Assembly (NCBI GenBank): GCA_017521295.1
Contig: JAFXDF010000042.1
Location: 1 to 32,155 of the forward strand
Reading direction: 5' to 3'
Source: Clostridia bacterium
Lineage (GTDB): Bacteria > Bacillota > Clostridia > Oscillospirales > Butyricicoccaceae
DNA: 32,155 nt
Positions within the stretch are counted from its first letter, which is position 1, and each line of letters opens with the position of its first letter. Below are positions 15,237 through 22,893 of this stretch, piece by piece. A program made the position numbers and the translations under genes. The notes under the pieces are model-generated. The model had not been told where the DNA came from. It did no database searches and was given only the letters and a program-made list of their open reading frames with translations.

Positions 15237-17192
15237 ATGGCAGAATCCAAAAAGAAAACGGCCCAGGCCGGCACCCGCAAGCGGGCTGCCGCCGACAAGG
15301 CCCAATCCAAGGCCGGCAGCGCCAAGATGCCTGCCGCCCGCCGCCGGGGCAGCCAGGCCGCCGTCCCCAAAACCCCCAAGGCCGCCATGCCCCGCAAGAC
15401 TGCCCAGCAGGCCATGAAGATGGCCCAGGACACCGCAAAGGCCGCCAGCGAGGCCGTCAAGTCCCTGTCGGGTGCCCTGCTGGCACAAGACAAAAAGAAA
15501 AACACCCGCCAGAAGCAGAAATCCGCTGCTCCCACCGCCGACAAGCTGAAGGTCATCTCTCTGGGCGGCCTCAACGAGATCGGCAAGAACATGACCGTTC
15601 TGGAATACGGCCAGGATATGATCGTCATCGACGCCGGCATGACCTTCCCCGACGAAGATTTGCTGGGCGTGGACATGGTCATCCCCGACATCACCTATCT
15701 GCAGAAAAACAAGGAAAAGCTCCGGGGCATCTTCCTGACCCATGCTCACGAGGACCACATCGGCGCTTTGCCCTATGTGCTGCGGGAGCTGCAGGTGCCG
15801 GTGTACTGCACCGCCCTCACCGCCGGCATGGTCAAGCTCAAGCTGAGCGAGCACAAAGAGGTCAAAAAGCCCAAGATCACCGTGAAAAAGGACGGCGACA
15901 AGGTGAAGGCCGGCTGCTTCGAGGTGGAGTTCCTCCACGTGAACCACTCCATTGCCGACGCCTGCGCCTTTGCCATCAAGACCCCTCTTGGCATGGTGAT
16001 CACCACCGGCGACTTCAAGATCGACACCACTCCCATCGACGGCAAGATGATCGACCTGCCCCGGTTCGGCGAACTGGGCAAAAAGGGCGTTCTGCTGCTG
16101 ATGATGGACTCCACCAACGCCGAGCGCCCGGGCATCGCCATGAGCGAGCGCAAGGTGGGCGACTCCCTGGACCGGGAGTTCAAGGGCTGCGACAGCCGCA
16201 TCATCGTGGCCTCCTTCGCCTCCAACGTCCACCGGGTGCAGCAGATCTTTGACGTGGCGGCAAAATACGGCCGCAAGGTGGCCGTTTCCGGCCGCAGCAT
16301 GGAGAACATCCTCAAGGTGGGCACCGAGCTGGGCTATCTCACCCTGCCCCCCAACACCTATGTGGATCTCAAGGAGATCAACAAATATCCCCGCAACAAG
16401 ATGACCATCATCACCACCGGCAGCCAGGGCGAGCCCATGAGCGCTTTGTACCGCATGGCCTTTTCGGGCCACCGGCAGGTGGAGGTGGGCTACGGCGACA
16501 AGATCCTCATCGCCGCCTCTCCCATCCCCGGCAACGAAAAGCCGGTGTACGCCATGATCAATGAGCTGTTCCGCAAAGGGGCCGACGTGGTGTACAGCCG
16601 TCTGGCCGACATGCACGTGTCGGGCCACGCCTGCCAGGAGGAGCTGAAGATGATCCTCTCCCTCACCAAACCCCAGTACTTCCTGCCCGTTCACGGCGAG
16701 TACCGTCATTTGATGGTCAACGCCGAGCTGGGCCGTGCCTGCGGCGTCAAGCCGGAGAACATCTTTATCTCCGATCTGGGCCGCACCCTGGAGATCGACG
16801 GCACCGGCGCCGTCTGGGGCCCCAATGTGCCCGCCGGCCGGGTGCTGGTGGACGGTCTGGGCGTGGGCGACGTGGGTGCTTCGGTGCTCAAGGAGCGCAA
16901 GACCCTTTCTGAAAGCGGCATGATCACCGTGGTGGTGGGGGTGGACATGAAGGAACGTGTCATCCTCTCCGGCCCGGAGATCATCTCCCGTGGCTTCGTC
17001 TTTGTCCGGGAGGCCGAAGAGCTCATGGCCGAGCTGAAGGTCCTCACCCAGGAGACCCTGGAAAACTGCCTGGACAAGGGCATGAGCAGCCGCAACGCCA
17101 TCAAGGAGGCCATCACCCGGAAGCTGTCCGACTACCTTTATAAAAAGACCAAACGGGAGCCTCTCATCGTTCCCGTTCTGATGGAACTGTAA
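15237..17192 (+). CDS. rnj: Ribonuclease J with long basic N-terminal tail
   Basis: RNase J is an endo- and 5'-3' exoribonuclease of the beta-CASP metallo-beta-lactamase family, central to mRNA decay in Bacillota. The 651 residues exceed the usual 555 or so because of residues 1-102, a Lys/Arg/Ala/Pro-rich, probably disordered tail (e.g. KKKTAQAGTRKRAAA). The core begins at LKVISLGGLNEIGKNM. Zinc ligands lie in LTHAHEDHIGALPY (HxHxDH at 169-174), VNHSIADA and TTGDFKID. The beta-CASP part has MDSTNAERPG and FASNVHRVQQI, and PVHGEYRH is near the C-terminal end of the catalytic part. The ATG at 15237 has GGAGA about 13 bases upstream, a long spacing. A terminator follows. Confidence 0.94.
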   Translation: MAESKKKTAQAGTRKRAAADKAQSKAGSAKMPAARRRGSQAAVPKTPKAAMPRKTAQQAMKMAQDTAKAASEAVKSLSGALLAQDKKKNTRQKQKSAAPTADKLKVISLGGLNEIGKNMTVLEYGQDMIVIDAGMTFPDEDLLGVDMVIPDITYLQKNKEKLRGIFLTHAHEDHIGALPYVLRELQVPVYCTALTAGMVKLKLSEHKEVKKPKITVKKDGDKVKAGCFEVEFLHVNHSIADACAFAIKTPLGMVITTGDFKIDTTPIDGKMIDLPRFGELGKKGVLLLMMDSTNAERPGIAMSERKVGDSLDREFKGCDSRIIVASFASNVHRVQQIFDVAAKYGRKVAVSGRSMENILKVGTELGYLTLPPNTYVDLKEINKYPRNKMTIITTGSQGEPMSALYRMAFSGHRQVEVGYGDKILIAASPIPGNEKPVYAMINELFRKGADVVYSRLADMHVSGHACQEELKMILSLTKPQYFLPVHGEYRHLMVNAELGRACGVKPENIFISDLGRTLEIDGTGAVWGPNVPAGRVLVDGLGVGDVGASVLKERKTLSESGMITVVVGVDMKERVILSGPEIISRGFVFVREAEELMAELKVLTQETLENCLDKGMSSRNAIKEAITRKLSDYLYKKTKREPLIVPVLMEL

Positions 17193-17196
17193 AGCA

Positions 17197-17224
17197 AAAG
17201 CCACCCGCCCACGCGGGTGGCTTT
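17197..17224 (+). terminator. Intrinsic terminator after the RNase J gene
   Basis: A perfect 12-bp stem (17197-17208 with 17213-17224) with a 4-base loop CCAC lies just past the stop. The stem ends in T bases followed by ATTCATTTTT. Confidence 0.85.
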
Positions 17225-17372
17225 ATTCATTTTTGAAACGCCGCTGAGATCCCTGCCTTAATCCTTTTTCAGTCTGTTTTGCTAAAGCGCTAATTTCGTA
17301 AAATATTTCGCCCGAATCAAACATTTTTCCCAAAAAATCCTGTCGTTTTCTCTGAATTTCCGATCAGAACGG

Positions 17373-17401
17373 TTGTATTTTTTATGCATTTCAAGTATAA
17401 T
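17373..17401 (+). promoter_or_regulatory. Sigma-A type promoter of the M3 peptidase gene
   Basis: TTGTAT (17373-17378) and TATAAT (17396-17401) are separated by 17 bases and lie 37 bases before the start. The preceding 17225-17372 is AT-rich with nothing else recognised. Confidence 0.8.
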
Positions 17402-17437
17402 GTTAAGCAATTCCATCTACAGGAGGTCCGTTTTCCC

Positions 17438-19132
17438 ATGAAAGTCAAAGATATGCCCTATGAGCATCTGACAATAGAAGAGATCCGCGGCGAGCTGCAG
17501 GCCGTGCTGGAGGAGATCAAAAACGCCAAGTGTCACAACTGCGTGCTGCGTGCCCGGGAGCGTATGCTCAAGCTGCTGGTGCGCTACGCTTCCAGCAATT
17601 CTCTCTGCTACATCCGCTACAGCTGCAACACCGCCGACGAGTACTACGTGAAAGAGCACGAGTATTTCGACGAGATCGGCCCCGAGGTCCAGTCCCTGCT
17701 GACCCAGATCAGCCTGGCCCTGCTGGAGTCTCCCCACCGCGCCAAGCTGGAGGAGGCCCTGTCCCCCGTGTACTTCCGCTACCGCGAGGTGGAATCCAAG
17801 GCCATGTCCCCCGTCATCGTGGAGGATATGATCGAGGAAAACAAGCTGTGCTCCGAGTACAGCAAGCTGATGGCCGGCCTGGAGTTCGAGTTCCGTGGCG
17901 AGACCTACAGCCGTGCCGCCCTGGCCGGCTTCTTCAAGGATGACGACCGGGAGACCCGCCGGGAGGCCTATGAGGTCTTCGGCAAGAAGATGCTTGAGGT
18001 GGCCCCTCAGCTGGACGACATCTATGACCGCATGGTCAAGGTCCGTGACCGCATGGCCAAAAAGCTGGGCTACAAAAACTTCATCGAGCTGGGCTATTAC
18101 CGCATGAACCGGGTATCCTACGGCCAGAAGGAAGTGGAGACCTTCCGCCGCAACGTGCTGGAGTCCTGGGCCCCCGCCAACGCCCGCCTGCGCCTGGAAA
18201 ACGCCAAGGCTCTGGGTCTGGACAAGTATATGTTCTATGATGACGGCGTCATCATCCCCGGCGGCGACCCCCGTCCCCAGGGCGGCAAGGAAGAGATCTT
18301 CCAGGCTGCCAAAGAGATGTATCACGAGATGGGCGACGAGACCGCTGCCTTCATCGACCTGATGCTGGAAAACGACGCCTTTGACGTGGAGGCCCGCAAG
18401 AACAAGTGGGGCGGCGGCTACTGCACCGAGATCCCCCAGTACAAGCAGCCCTTCATTCTGGCCAACTTCAACGGCACCGCCGGTGACGTTGACGTGATGA
18501 CCCACGAGGCCGGCCACGCCCTCAACGCCTTCCTCATCGCCGACAACAAGTTCGCCATGGAGATCGGCTGCGGCGGCATGGAAACGGCCGAGACCCACTC
18601 CATGTCCATGGAATACTTCGCCTGGAAGTACATCCACAAGTTCTTCGGTGAGGACGCCAAAAAGTACAAGTACATGCACGCGCTGGAGAACTTCTCCTTC
18701 ATCCCCTACGGCACCATGGTGGACGCCTTCCAGCACATCGTCTATGAGAACCCCGACATGACCCCCGCCCAGCGCAATCAGGCCTGGCTGGAGCTGGAAA
18801 GCAAGTTCCGTCCCCACATCCAGCTGGAGGGCATCCCCTTCATCGAGGAGGGCCGCCGCTGGCAGTATCAGATGCACATCTACGAGAGCCCCTTCTATTA
18901 TATTGACTACTGCCTGGCCCAGACGGCCGCCTTCGGCTTCCTGCTGGCCTCTCTGGAGGACTACGACGGCGCCTTTGCCCGGTACATCCGTCTGATGAAG
19001 CAGGGCGGCGAAGCCTATTACGAGGATCTGCTGGAAGAGGCCCTCATCCCCTCTCCCTTCAAGGAGGGCGCCCTGCAGACCCTGGCCGACAAGATCGAGG
19101 CTCTGCTGCTGCAGTTGAAGGCCGATATCTGA
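17438..19132 (+). CDS. M3 family oligoendopeptidase (PepF-like)
   Basis: This cytoplasmic zinc metallopeptidase cuts short peptides internally. The 564-residue product shows the M3 zinc site HEAGH at 356-360 in DVMTHEAGHALNAF, followed by the third-ligand region AETHSMSMEYF, and a C-terminal YESPFYYIDYCLAQ typical of the group. No signal peptide is present. The start ATG follows AGGAGG at 11 bases. It has its own promoter and is followed after 148 bases by an oligopeptide transporter operon, so it plausibly digests imported peptides. I see no clear intrinsic terminator between it and the next gene. Confidence 0.92.
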   Translation: MKVKDMPYEHLTIEEIRGELQAVLEEIKNAKCHNCVLRARERMLKLLVRYASSNSLCYIRYSCNTADEYYVKEHEYFDEIGPEVQSLLTQISLALLESPHRAKLEEALSPVYFRYREVESKAMSPVIVEDMIEENKLCSEYSKLMAGLEFEFRGETYSRAALAGFFKDDDRETRREAYEVFGKKMLEVAPQLDDIYDRMVKVRDRMAKKLGYKNFIELGYYRMNRVSYGQKEVETFRRNVLESWAPANARLRLENAKALGLDKYMFYDDGVIIPGGDPRPQGGKEEIFQAAKEMYHEMGDETAAFIDLMLENDAFDVEARKNKWGGGYCTEIPQYKQPFILANFNGTAGDVDVMTHEAGHALNAFLIADNKFAMEIGCGGMETAETHSMSMEYFAWKYIHKFFGEDAKKYKYMHALENFSFIPYGTMVDAFQHIVYENPDMTPAQRNQAWLELESKFRPHIQLEGIPFIEEGRRWQYQMHIYESPFYYIDYCLAQTAAFGFLLASLEDYDGAFARYIRLMKQGGEAYYEDLLEEALIPSPFKEGALQTLADKIEALLLQLKADI

Positions 19133-19181
19133 ACCCCGGCTGAAATCCCCTTGGTTTTTCCTGCTTTACCATGATTTTTCC

Positions 19182-19211
19182 TTGACAAAGCAGGGCTTGC
19201 CCCACTATAAT
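19182..19211 (+). promoter_or_regulatory. Strong sigma-A type promoter of the opp operon
   Basis: A perfect TTGACA (19182-19187) and a perfect TATAAT (19206-19211) are separated by 18 bases. Downstream of the -10 box are an inverted repeat TATGG/CCATA (19222-19238) and the palindrome GGTATACC (19245-19252), both possible operators or leader structures; no regulator can be assigned. Confidence 0.8.
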
Positions 19212-19280
19212 GTTGAAATGTTATGGTAGAATGCCATAGTTGGCGGTATACCAAACAAATATTAAAGGAGGAACCGCATT

Positions 19281-21542
19281 ATGAAAAAGCTGTTCGCGTT
19301 GCTGATGGCTGCTATGATGGTCCTGTCCATGGCTGCCTGCGGCAACGAGCCCGCTGAAACCCCCACCACTCCCACTACCCCCGCACCCACCACTCCCGCT
19401 CCCACCACCCCCGCTCCCACCACTCCCGTTGAGCCCGAGGCTGAAGTCGCTGAACTGAAGTCCCTGGCCGGCAAGGAGTACGGCACCGACTACGTCTCTC
19501 TGTATAGCGAGTTCGGCAAGGATGTCACCATCGCCGACGTTATCGAGGACGAAGACACCGGTGTCGCCTACATCGAGCGCGACGGCGTCCGTTACACTCT
19601 GGGTATGGACTTCCTGTCCCGCGCCATGGTCTACAATACCTCCGTCCCCGCTGACGGCGATTGGGAGACCGAAGATGACGTCTACGCCGACTGGTGGAGA
19701 CTGTACATCACCCGCTGGAACTACCTGCTGCCCGAAGTGCCCCTGTACTCCAACGAGTACTACGATCTGTACAACGCTCAGATCAAGGGTGTTGAGGATC
19801 ATCCCACCAACCCCTACTGGGCTCCCGCTTCCGCTCTGATCGACTGGACTTCTGAGAAGGCTGATGGCTCCATCATCCTGGGCTCTTCCACCGAGCTGTC
19901 CGGTAAGTTCCGTTACGCTACCTTCGCTGCCAACTCCCCCGGCTCCTCTGACCTGGATATCGAGAACCTGATCTCCGGTCTGGAGACCGTCGCCACCACC
20001 AAGGAAGGCGGCTATATGTGGAACCCCACCGTCGTTGCCAACCATGAAGAGACCGACAACGATGACGGCTCCCGCACCTACACCGTCGAGATCCAGAAGG
20101 ATCTGGTCTTCTCCGACGGCTCTCCCGTCACTGCCAAGAACTATCTGGTCCGTCTGCTGACCTTCTCCACCCCCGTTGCCGCTCAGGCTGCCGGTAAGGA
20201 CCACATGGCCGGTATGACCTACGTTGGCTTCGAGGATTTCAACGCCTACACCGGCCCCGGCTCCGAAGCTGGCAAGAAGGAGTTCTCCGGTATCCGTCTG
20301 ATCGACGAGTACACCTTCTCCGTTACCGTTGACGCTTCCTACCTGCCCTACTTCTACGCCATCACCTACGGCGGCTTCTCCGCCACTCCCACCGCCCTGT
20401 TCCTGGGCGAGGCTGACATCCTGGACGACGGCAACGGCGTCTACCTGTCCGACGAGTTCTACGCCAAGGACGGCGACAGCTACACCATGGCTGACCACGT
20501 CTACAACGGCGCCTGGGACAAGTCCACCGATTACCCCTACTCCGGCCCCTACACTGTTGAGTCCTGGAACGAGGCCGACAAGTCTGTCGTCCTGGCTGCC
20601 AACCCCAACTTCAAGGGCAACTACGAGGGTACCAAGCCCGGTATCCAGAAGGTCATCTACAAGCGCATGGTCACCGAGACTCAGATCGCTGACTTCACCT
20701 CCGGCGGTCTGGACGTCCTGGCCGGCATCACCGGAGGCGACGAGACCAACGAAGCCATCGCTCTGGCCGATTCTTCCAACGGCAAGTATGTCTACACCCA
20801 TTACAGCCGCGCCGGCTACGGTAAGCTGGGCTTCCGTGCCGACTTTGGTCCCGTCCAGTTCGTCGAGGTCCGTCAGGCCATCGCTTACTGCATGGACCGC
20901 GCTAAGTTCGCCAAGGACTTCACCGGCGGTTACGGCGGCGTCGTGGACGGCCCCTACTACTCCGGTTCCTGGATGTACAAGGCTGCTCTGGCTGACGGCA
21001 TGATGCTGGACGCTTACGCTACCTCCGTGGACAGCGCCATTGCTGTTCTGGAAGAGGGCGGCTGGGTCTATAACGCCGACGGTTCCGCTTACTCCGGCAC
21101 CGGCGTCCGTTATAAGAAGATCGCTGACGCCGAGATGCAGGAGCAGGACAAGACCTTCGCTTCCAAGGACGGCGCTTACAAGACCGTTCAGGTCGGCGAC
21201 GACTGGTACATGCCTCTGGTTCTGAACTGGTACGGCACTTCTGACAACACCTTCACCGATCTGCTGATGACCGGTTTCATGAACAATGAAAACATCATCA
21301 ACGCCGGTTTCGTTGTCCAGAACACCGTCGGCGAGTTCTCTCCCATGCTGGATGAGCTGTATCAGGCTGCCGTTTACGGCTACTACGGCGGTACTCCCGT
21401 CTACACCTGCTTCAACTTCGCCACCGGCTTCACCTCTGCTGCTTACGACTACAGCTACAACTGGACCATTGACCCCGCTGAGTACGACAACTACTCCATC
21501 TGCTACGTCAAGGACCAGGCTGACGCTTACTGGCTGCAGTAA
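19281..21542 (+). CDS. Peptide ABC transporter substrate-binding lipoprotein (OppA/DppA type), apparently permuted
   Basis: The 753-residue lipoprotein should bind peptides outside the membrane and deliver them to OppBC. The signal peptide ends at a lipobox with Cys20 (SMAAC). A Pro/Thr linker with three APTTP repeats spans 27-50. A family 5 solute-binding fold starts near 197 with GSIILGSSTELSGKF and continues through KDLVFSDGSPVTAKNY. Unusually, residues about 108-195 contain RWNYLLPEVPLYSNEYYDLY, which in relatives lies near the C-terminus, while the real C-terminus stops soon after the FNFATGFTSA region. This suggests a circular permutation. Codons are strongly biased (Arg almost only CGC/CGT), as in highly expressed genes. 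AAAGGAGG precedes the ATG. Confidence 0.9.
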   Translation: MKKLFALLMAAMMVLSMAACGNEPAETPTTPTTPAPTTPAPTTPAPTTPVEPEAEVAELKSLAGKEYGTDYVSLYSEFGKDVTIADVIEDEDTGVAYIERDGVRYTLGMDFLSRAMVYNTSVPADGDWETEDDVYADWWRLYITRWNYLLPEVPLYSNEYYDLYNAQIKGVEDHPTNPYWAPASALIDWTSEKADGSIILGSSTELSGKFRYATFAANSPGSSDLDIENLISGLETVATTKEGGYMWNPTVVANHEETDNDDGSRTYTVEIQKDLVFSDGSPVTAKNYLVRLLTFSTPVAAQAAGKDHMAGMTYVGFEDFNAYTGPGSEAGKKEFSGIRLIDEYTFSVTVDASYLPYFYAITYGGFSATPTALFLGEADILDDGNGVYLSDEFYAKDGDSYTMADHVYNGAWDKSTDYPYSGPYTVESWNEADKSVVLAANPNFKGNYEGTKPGIQKVIYKRMVTETQIADFTSGGLDVLAGITGGDETNEAIALADSSNGKYVYTHYSRAGYGKLGFRADFGPVQFVEVRQAIAYCMDRAKFAKDFTGGYGGVVDGPYYSGSWMYKAALADGMMLDAYATSVDSAIAVLEEGGWVYNADGSAYSGTGVRYKKIADAEMQEQDKTFASKDGAYKTVQVGDDWYMPLVLNWYGTSDNTFTDLLMTGFMNNENIINAGFVVQNTVGEFSPMLDELYQAAVYGYYGGTPVYTCFNFATGFTSAAYDYSYNWTIDPAEYDNYSICYVKDQADAYWLQ
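19383..19427 (+). repeat. In-frame 15-bp tandem repeats (APTTP linker)
   Basis: Three tandem 15-bp units encode APTTP at residues 35-49 of the substrate-binding lipoprotein, within a longer Pro/Thr tract. They form a stiff spacer between the lipid anchor and the folded domain. Unit number could vary between strains. Confidence 0.8.
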
Positions 21543-21565
21543 TCTATCCTTGTAACATTTGCTTC

Positions 21566-21591
21566 GGAACAGGGGCTTCGGCCCCTGTTCC
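21566..21591 (+). terminator. Strong hairpin after the substrate-binding protein gene
   Basis: A perfect 11-bp stem (21566-21576 with 21581-21591) closed by a TTCG tetraloop is followed by a poor T-tract (TTGGCACTTTT). It probably acts as a partial terminator or 3'-end stabiliser, making the binding protein mRNA more abundant than the downstream permease genes. Confidence 0.65.
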
Positions 21592-21600
21592 TTGGCACTT

Positions 21601-21637
21601 TTCTCACGGGGCCGCTTGCGGCCCTTTGAGAAATTTT
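21601..21637 (+). terminator. Second hairpin before oppB
   Basis: Nested inverted repeats, TTCTCA/TGAGAA (21601-21606 with 21627-21632) around GGGCCG/CGGCCC (21609-21614 with 21619-21624), are followed by ATTTTG. With the preceding hairpin this forms a tandem read-through control. Beyond it, 21748-21781 holds another 13-bp stem with one mismatch; the rest of the 291-base gap shows no gene. Confidence 0.55.
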
Positions 21638-21833
21638 GTCTTTACTTTATCACAATGCCGCGACAAAGCGGCACCGATGCCTGTGTATCGTTGCGGACCC
21701 GTCTTTTTACATTTTACGGGTCTCCAATGATATACAGGACGACGTGCGCCGCGGCTGTTAGCTCAAATTAACAACTGCGGCGGCACTTTTCACTAAAATC
21801 ACCGCCGTTTCGGCAAGAAACGAGGAAATCGAC

Positions 21834-22877
21834 ATGTTAAAATATTCTTTGAAACGACTGGGATACATGGCCGTTGTGCTGGTGATCCTGTCGGTCATTA
21901 TGTATATGATCTACAGTCTGGTTCCCGCCAACCGCGCCTATTCCGATGCTGACGCTCAGGTGAAGGCCATGAAGAACACCCTTCCCAAGGATCAGCTGGC
22001 CGATTATTTTGACAAGCTGTATCTGGAATATCAGCGCAAGTACGGTACCGACACCAACAACAAGTTTATCCGCTACGGCCGCTGGGTGGGTATTTACCCC
22101 CTGTACGACGGCTCCTACAACGGCCTGCTCCAGGGCAATCTGGGCTATTCCTACGAATACCAGAAGCCGGTTGTGGAGGTGGTCAAGCAGCCCATGCTCA
22201 ACACCATCAAGATCAACATCTGGGCCACCATCCTGGCCCTGGGCATCACCCTGCCGCTGGGTATCTACTGCGCCGTCAAGCGGGGCAGCAAGTTTGACCA
22301 GGGCATCCAGGTAATGACCATCGTGGGTTATTCGCTGCCCACCTTCCTGATCTCCATCCTGTTCATCTGGGTGTTCTGCTCCAAGCTGGGCATTTTCCCG
22401 CCCTCCGGTATGCAGACCCCCGGCAACACCTATGTGGGCTTCCGCAAGTGGCTGGATGAGATGTATTATCTGGCTCTGCCCCTGATCGTCATGACCTTCT
22501 GCTCTCTGGGCGGTATGACCCGTTACGTCCGCGCCTCCATGATCGAGGCTCTGAGCCTGGACTGCATCAAGACCGCCCGCGCCAAGGGCCTGAAGGAAAA
22601 GGCTGTCATCTACTCCCACGCCTGGAGAAACGCTCTGATCCCCATCGTCACCCTGGTGGTTGGCTGGTTCCTGGGCATCTTCGGCGGCTCTCTGGTCATC
22701 GAGTCCATGTTCGCTCTGAACGGCATGGGCCGTCTGATGATCCAGTCCCTGCGTACCGCGGACTACGACGTGGTCCTGCTGATGCAGATGTTCTACGTGG
22801 CCATGGCCCTCATCGGCAACCTGGTCATCGACATTATCTACGGCCTCGTGGATCCCCGTGTCCGCGTGAGCAAGTAA
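21834..22877 (+). CDS. Peptide ABC transporter permease, OppB/DppB type
   Basis: This 347-residue integral membrane protein forms half of the transport channel. The first helix (about 10-28, LGYMAVVLVILSVIMYMIYS) is followed by the family's extracytoplasmic loop, then the core permease domain. The cytoplasmic coupling loop lies in TARAKGLKEKAVIYSHAWRNALIP, and the C-terminus has the typical IDIIYGLVDPRVRVSK. Length and layout are normal, in contrast to the partner permease that follows after 16 bases. GAGGAAA precedes the ATG. Confidence 0.92.
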   Translation: MLKYSLKRLGYMAVVLVILSVIMYMIYSLVPANRAYSDADAQVKAMKNTLPKDQLADYFDKLYLEYQRKYGTDTNNKFIRYGRWVGIYPLYDGSYNGLLQGNLGYSYEYQKPVVEVVKQPMLNTIKINIWATILALGITLPLGIYCAVKRGSKFDQGIQVMTIVGYSLPTFLISILFIWVFCSKLGIFPPSGMQTPGNTYVGFRKWLDEMYYLALPLIVMTFCSLGGMTRYVRASMIEALSLDCIKTARAKGLKEKAVIYSHAWRNALIPIVTLVVGWFLGIFGGSLVIESMFALNGMGRLMIQSLRTADYDVVLLMQMFYVAMALIGNLVIDIIYGLVDPRVRVSK

Positions 22878-22893
22878 AAGGAGGAGCGAAAAA

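Noticed and set aside
14841..17204. A 787-codon open frame on the minus strand opposite the RNase J gene
   Set aside because: It is a shadow of a GC-rich, codon-biased gene: its product is Gly/His/Val/Leu-rich without domains, and the plus-strand frame is a complete RNase J.
19133..19181. Possible terminator between the M3 peptidase gene and the opp promoter
   Set aside because: Only a very weak AACC/GGTT pairing before a short T-run was found, not enough to call a terminator; read-through into the opp operon remains possible.
19221..20801. A 526-codon minus-strand frame opposite the binding-protein gene
   Set aside because: The Gly/Val/Asp/Gln-rich repetitive product mirrors the coding bias of the plus-strand gene. 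It lacks a plausible fold and ribosome site.
21706..21736. Possible separate promoter for oppB (TTTACA and TATACA)
   Set aside because: The spacing is 19 bases and both boxes deviate. Given hairpins that allow read-through, a separate promoter is not needed.
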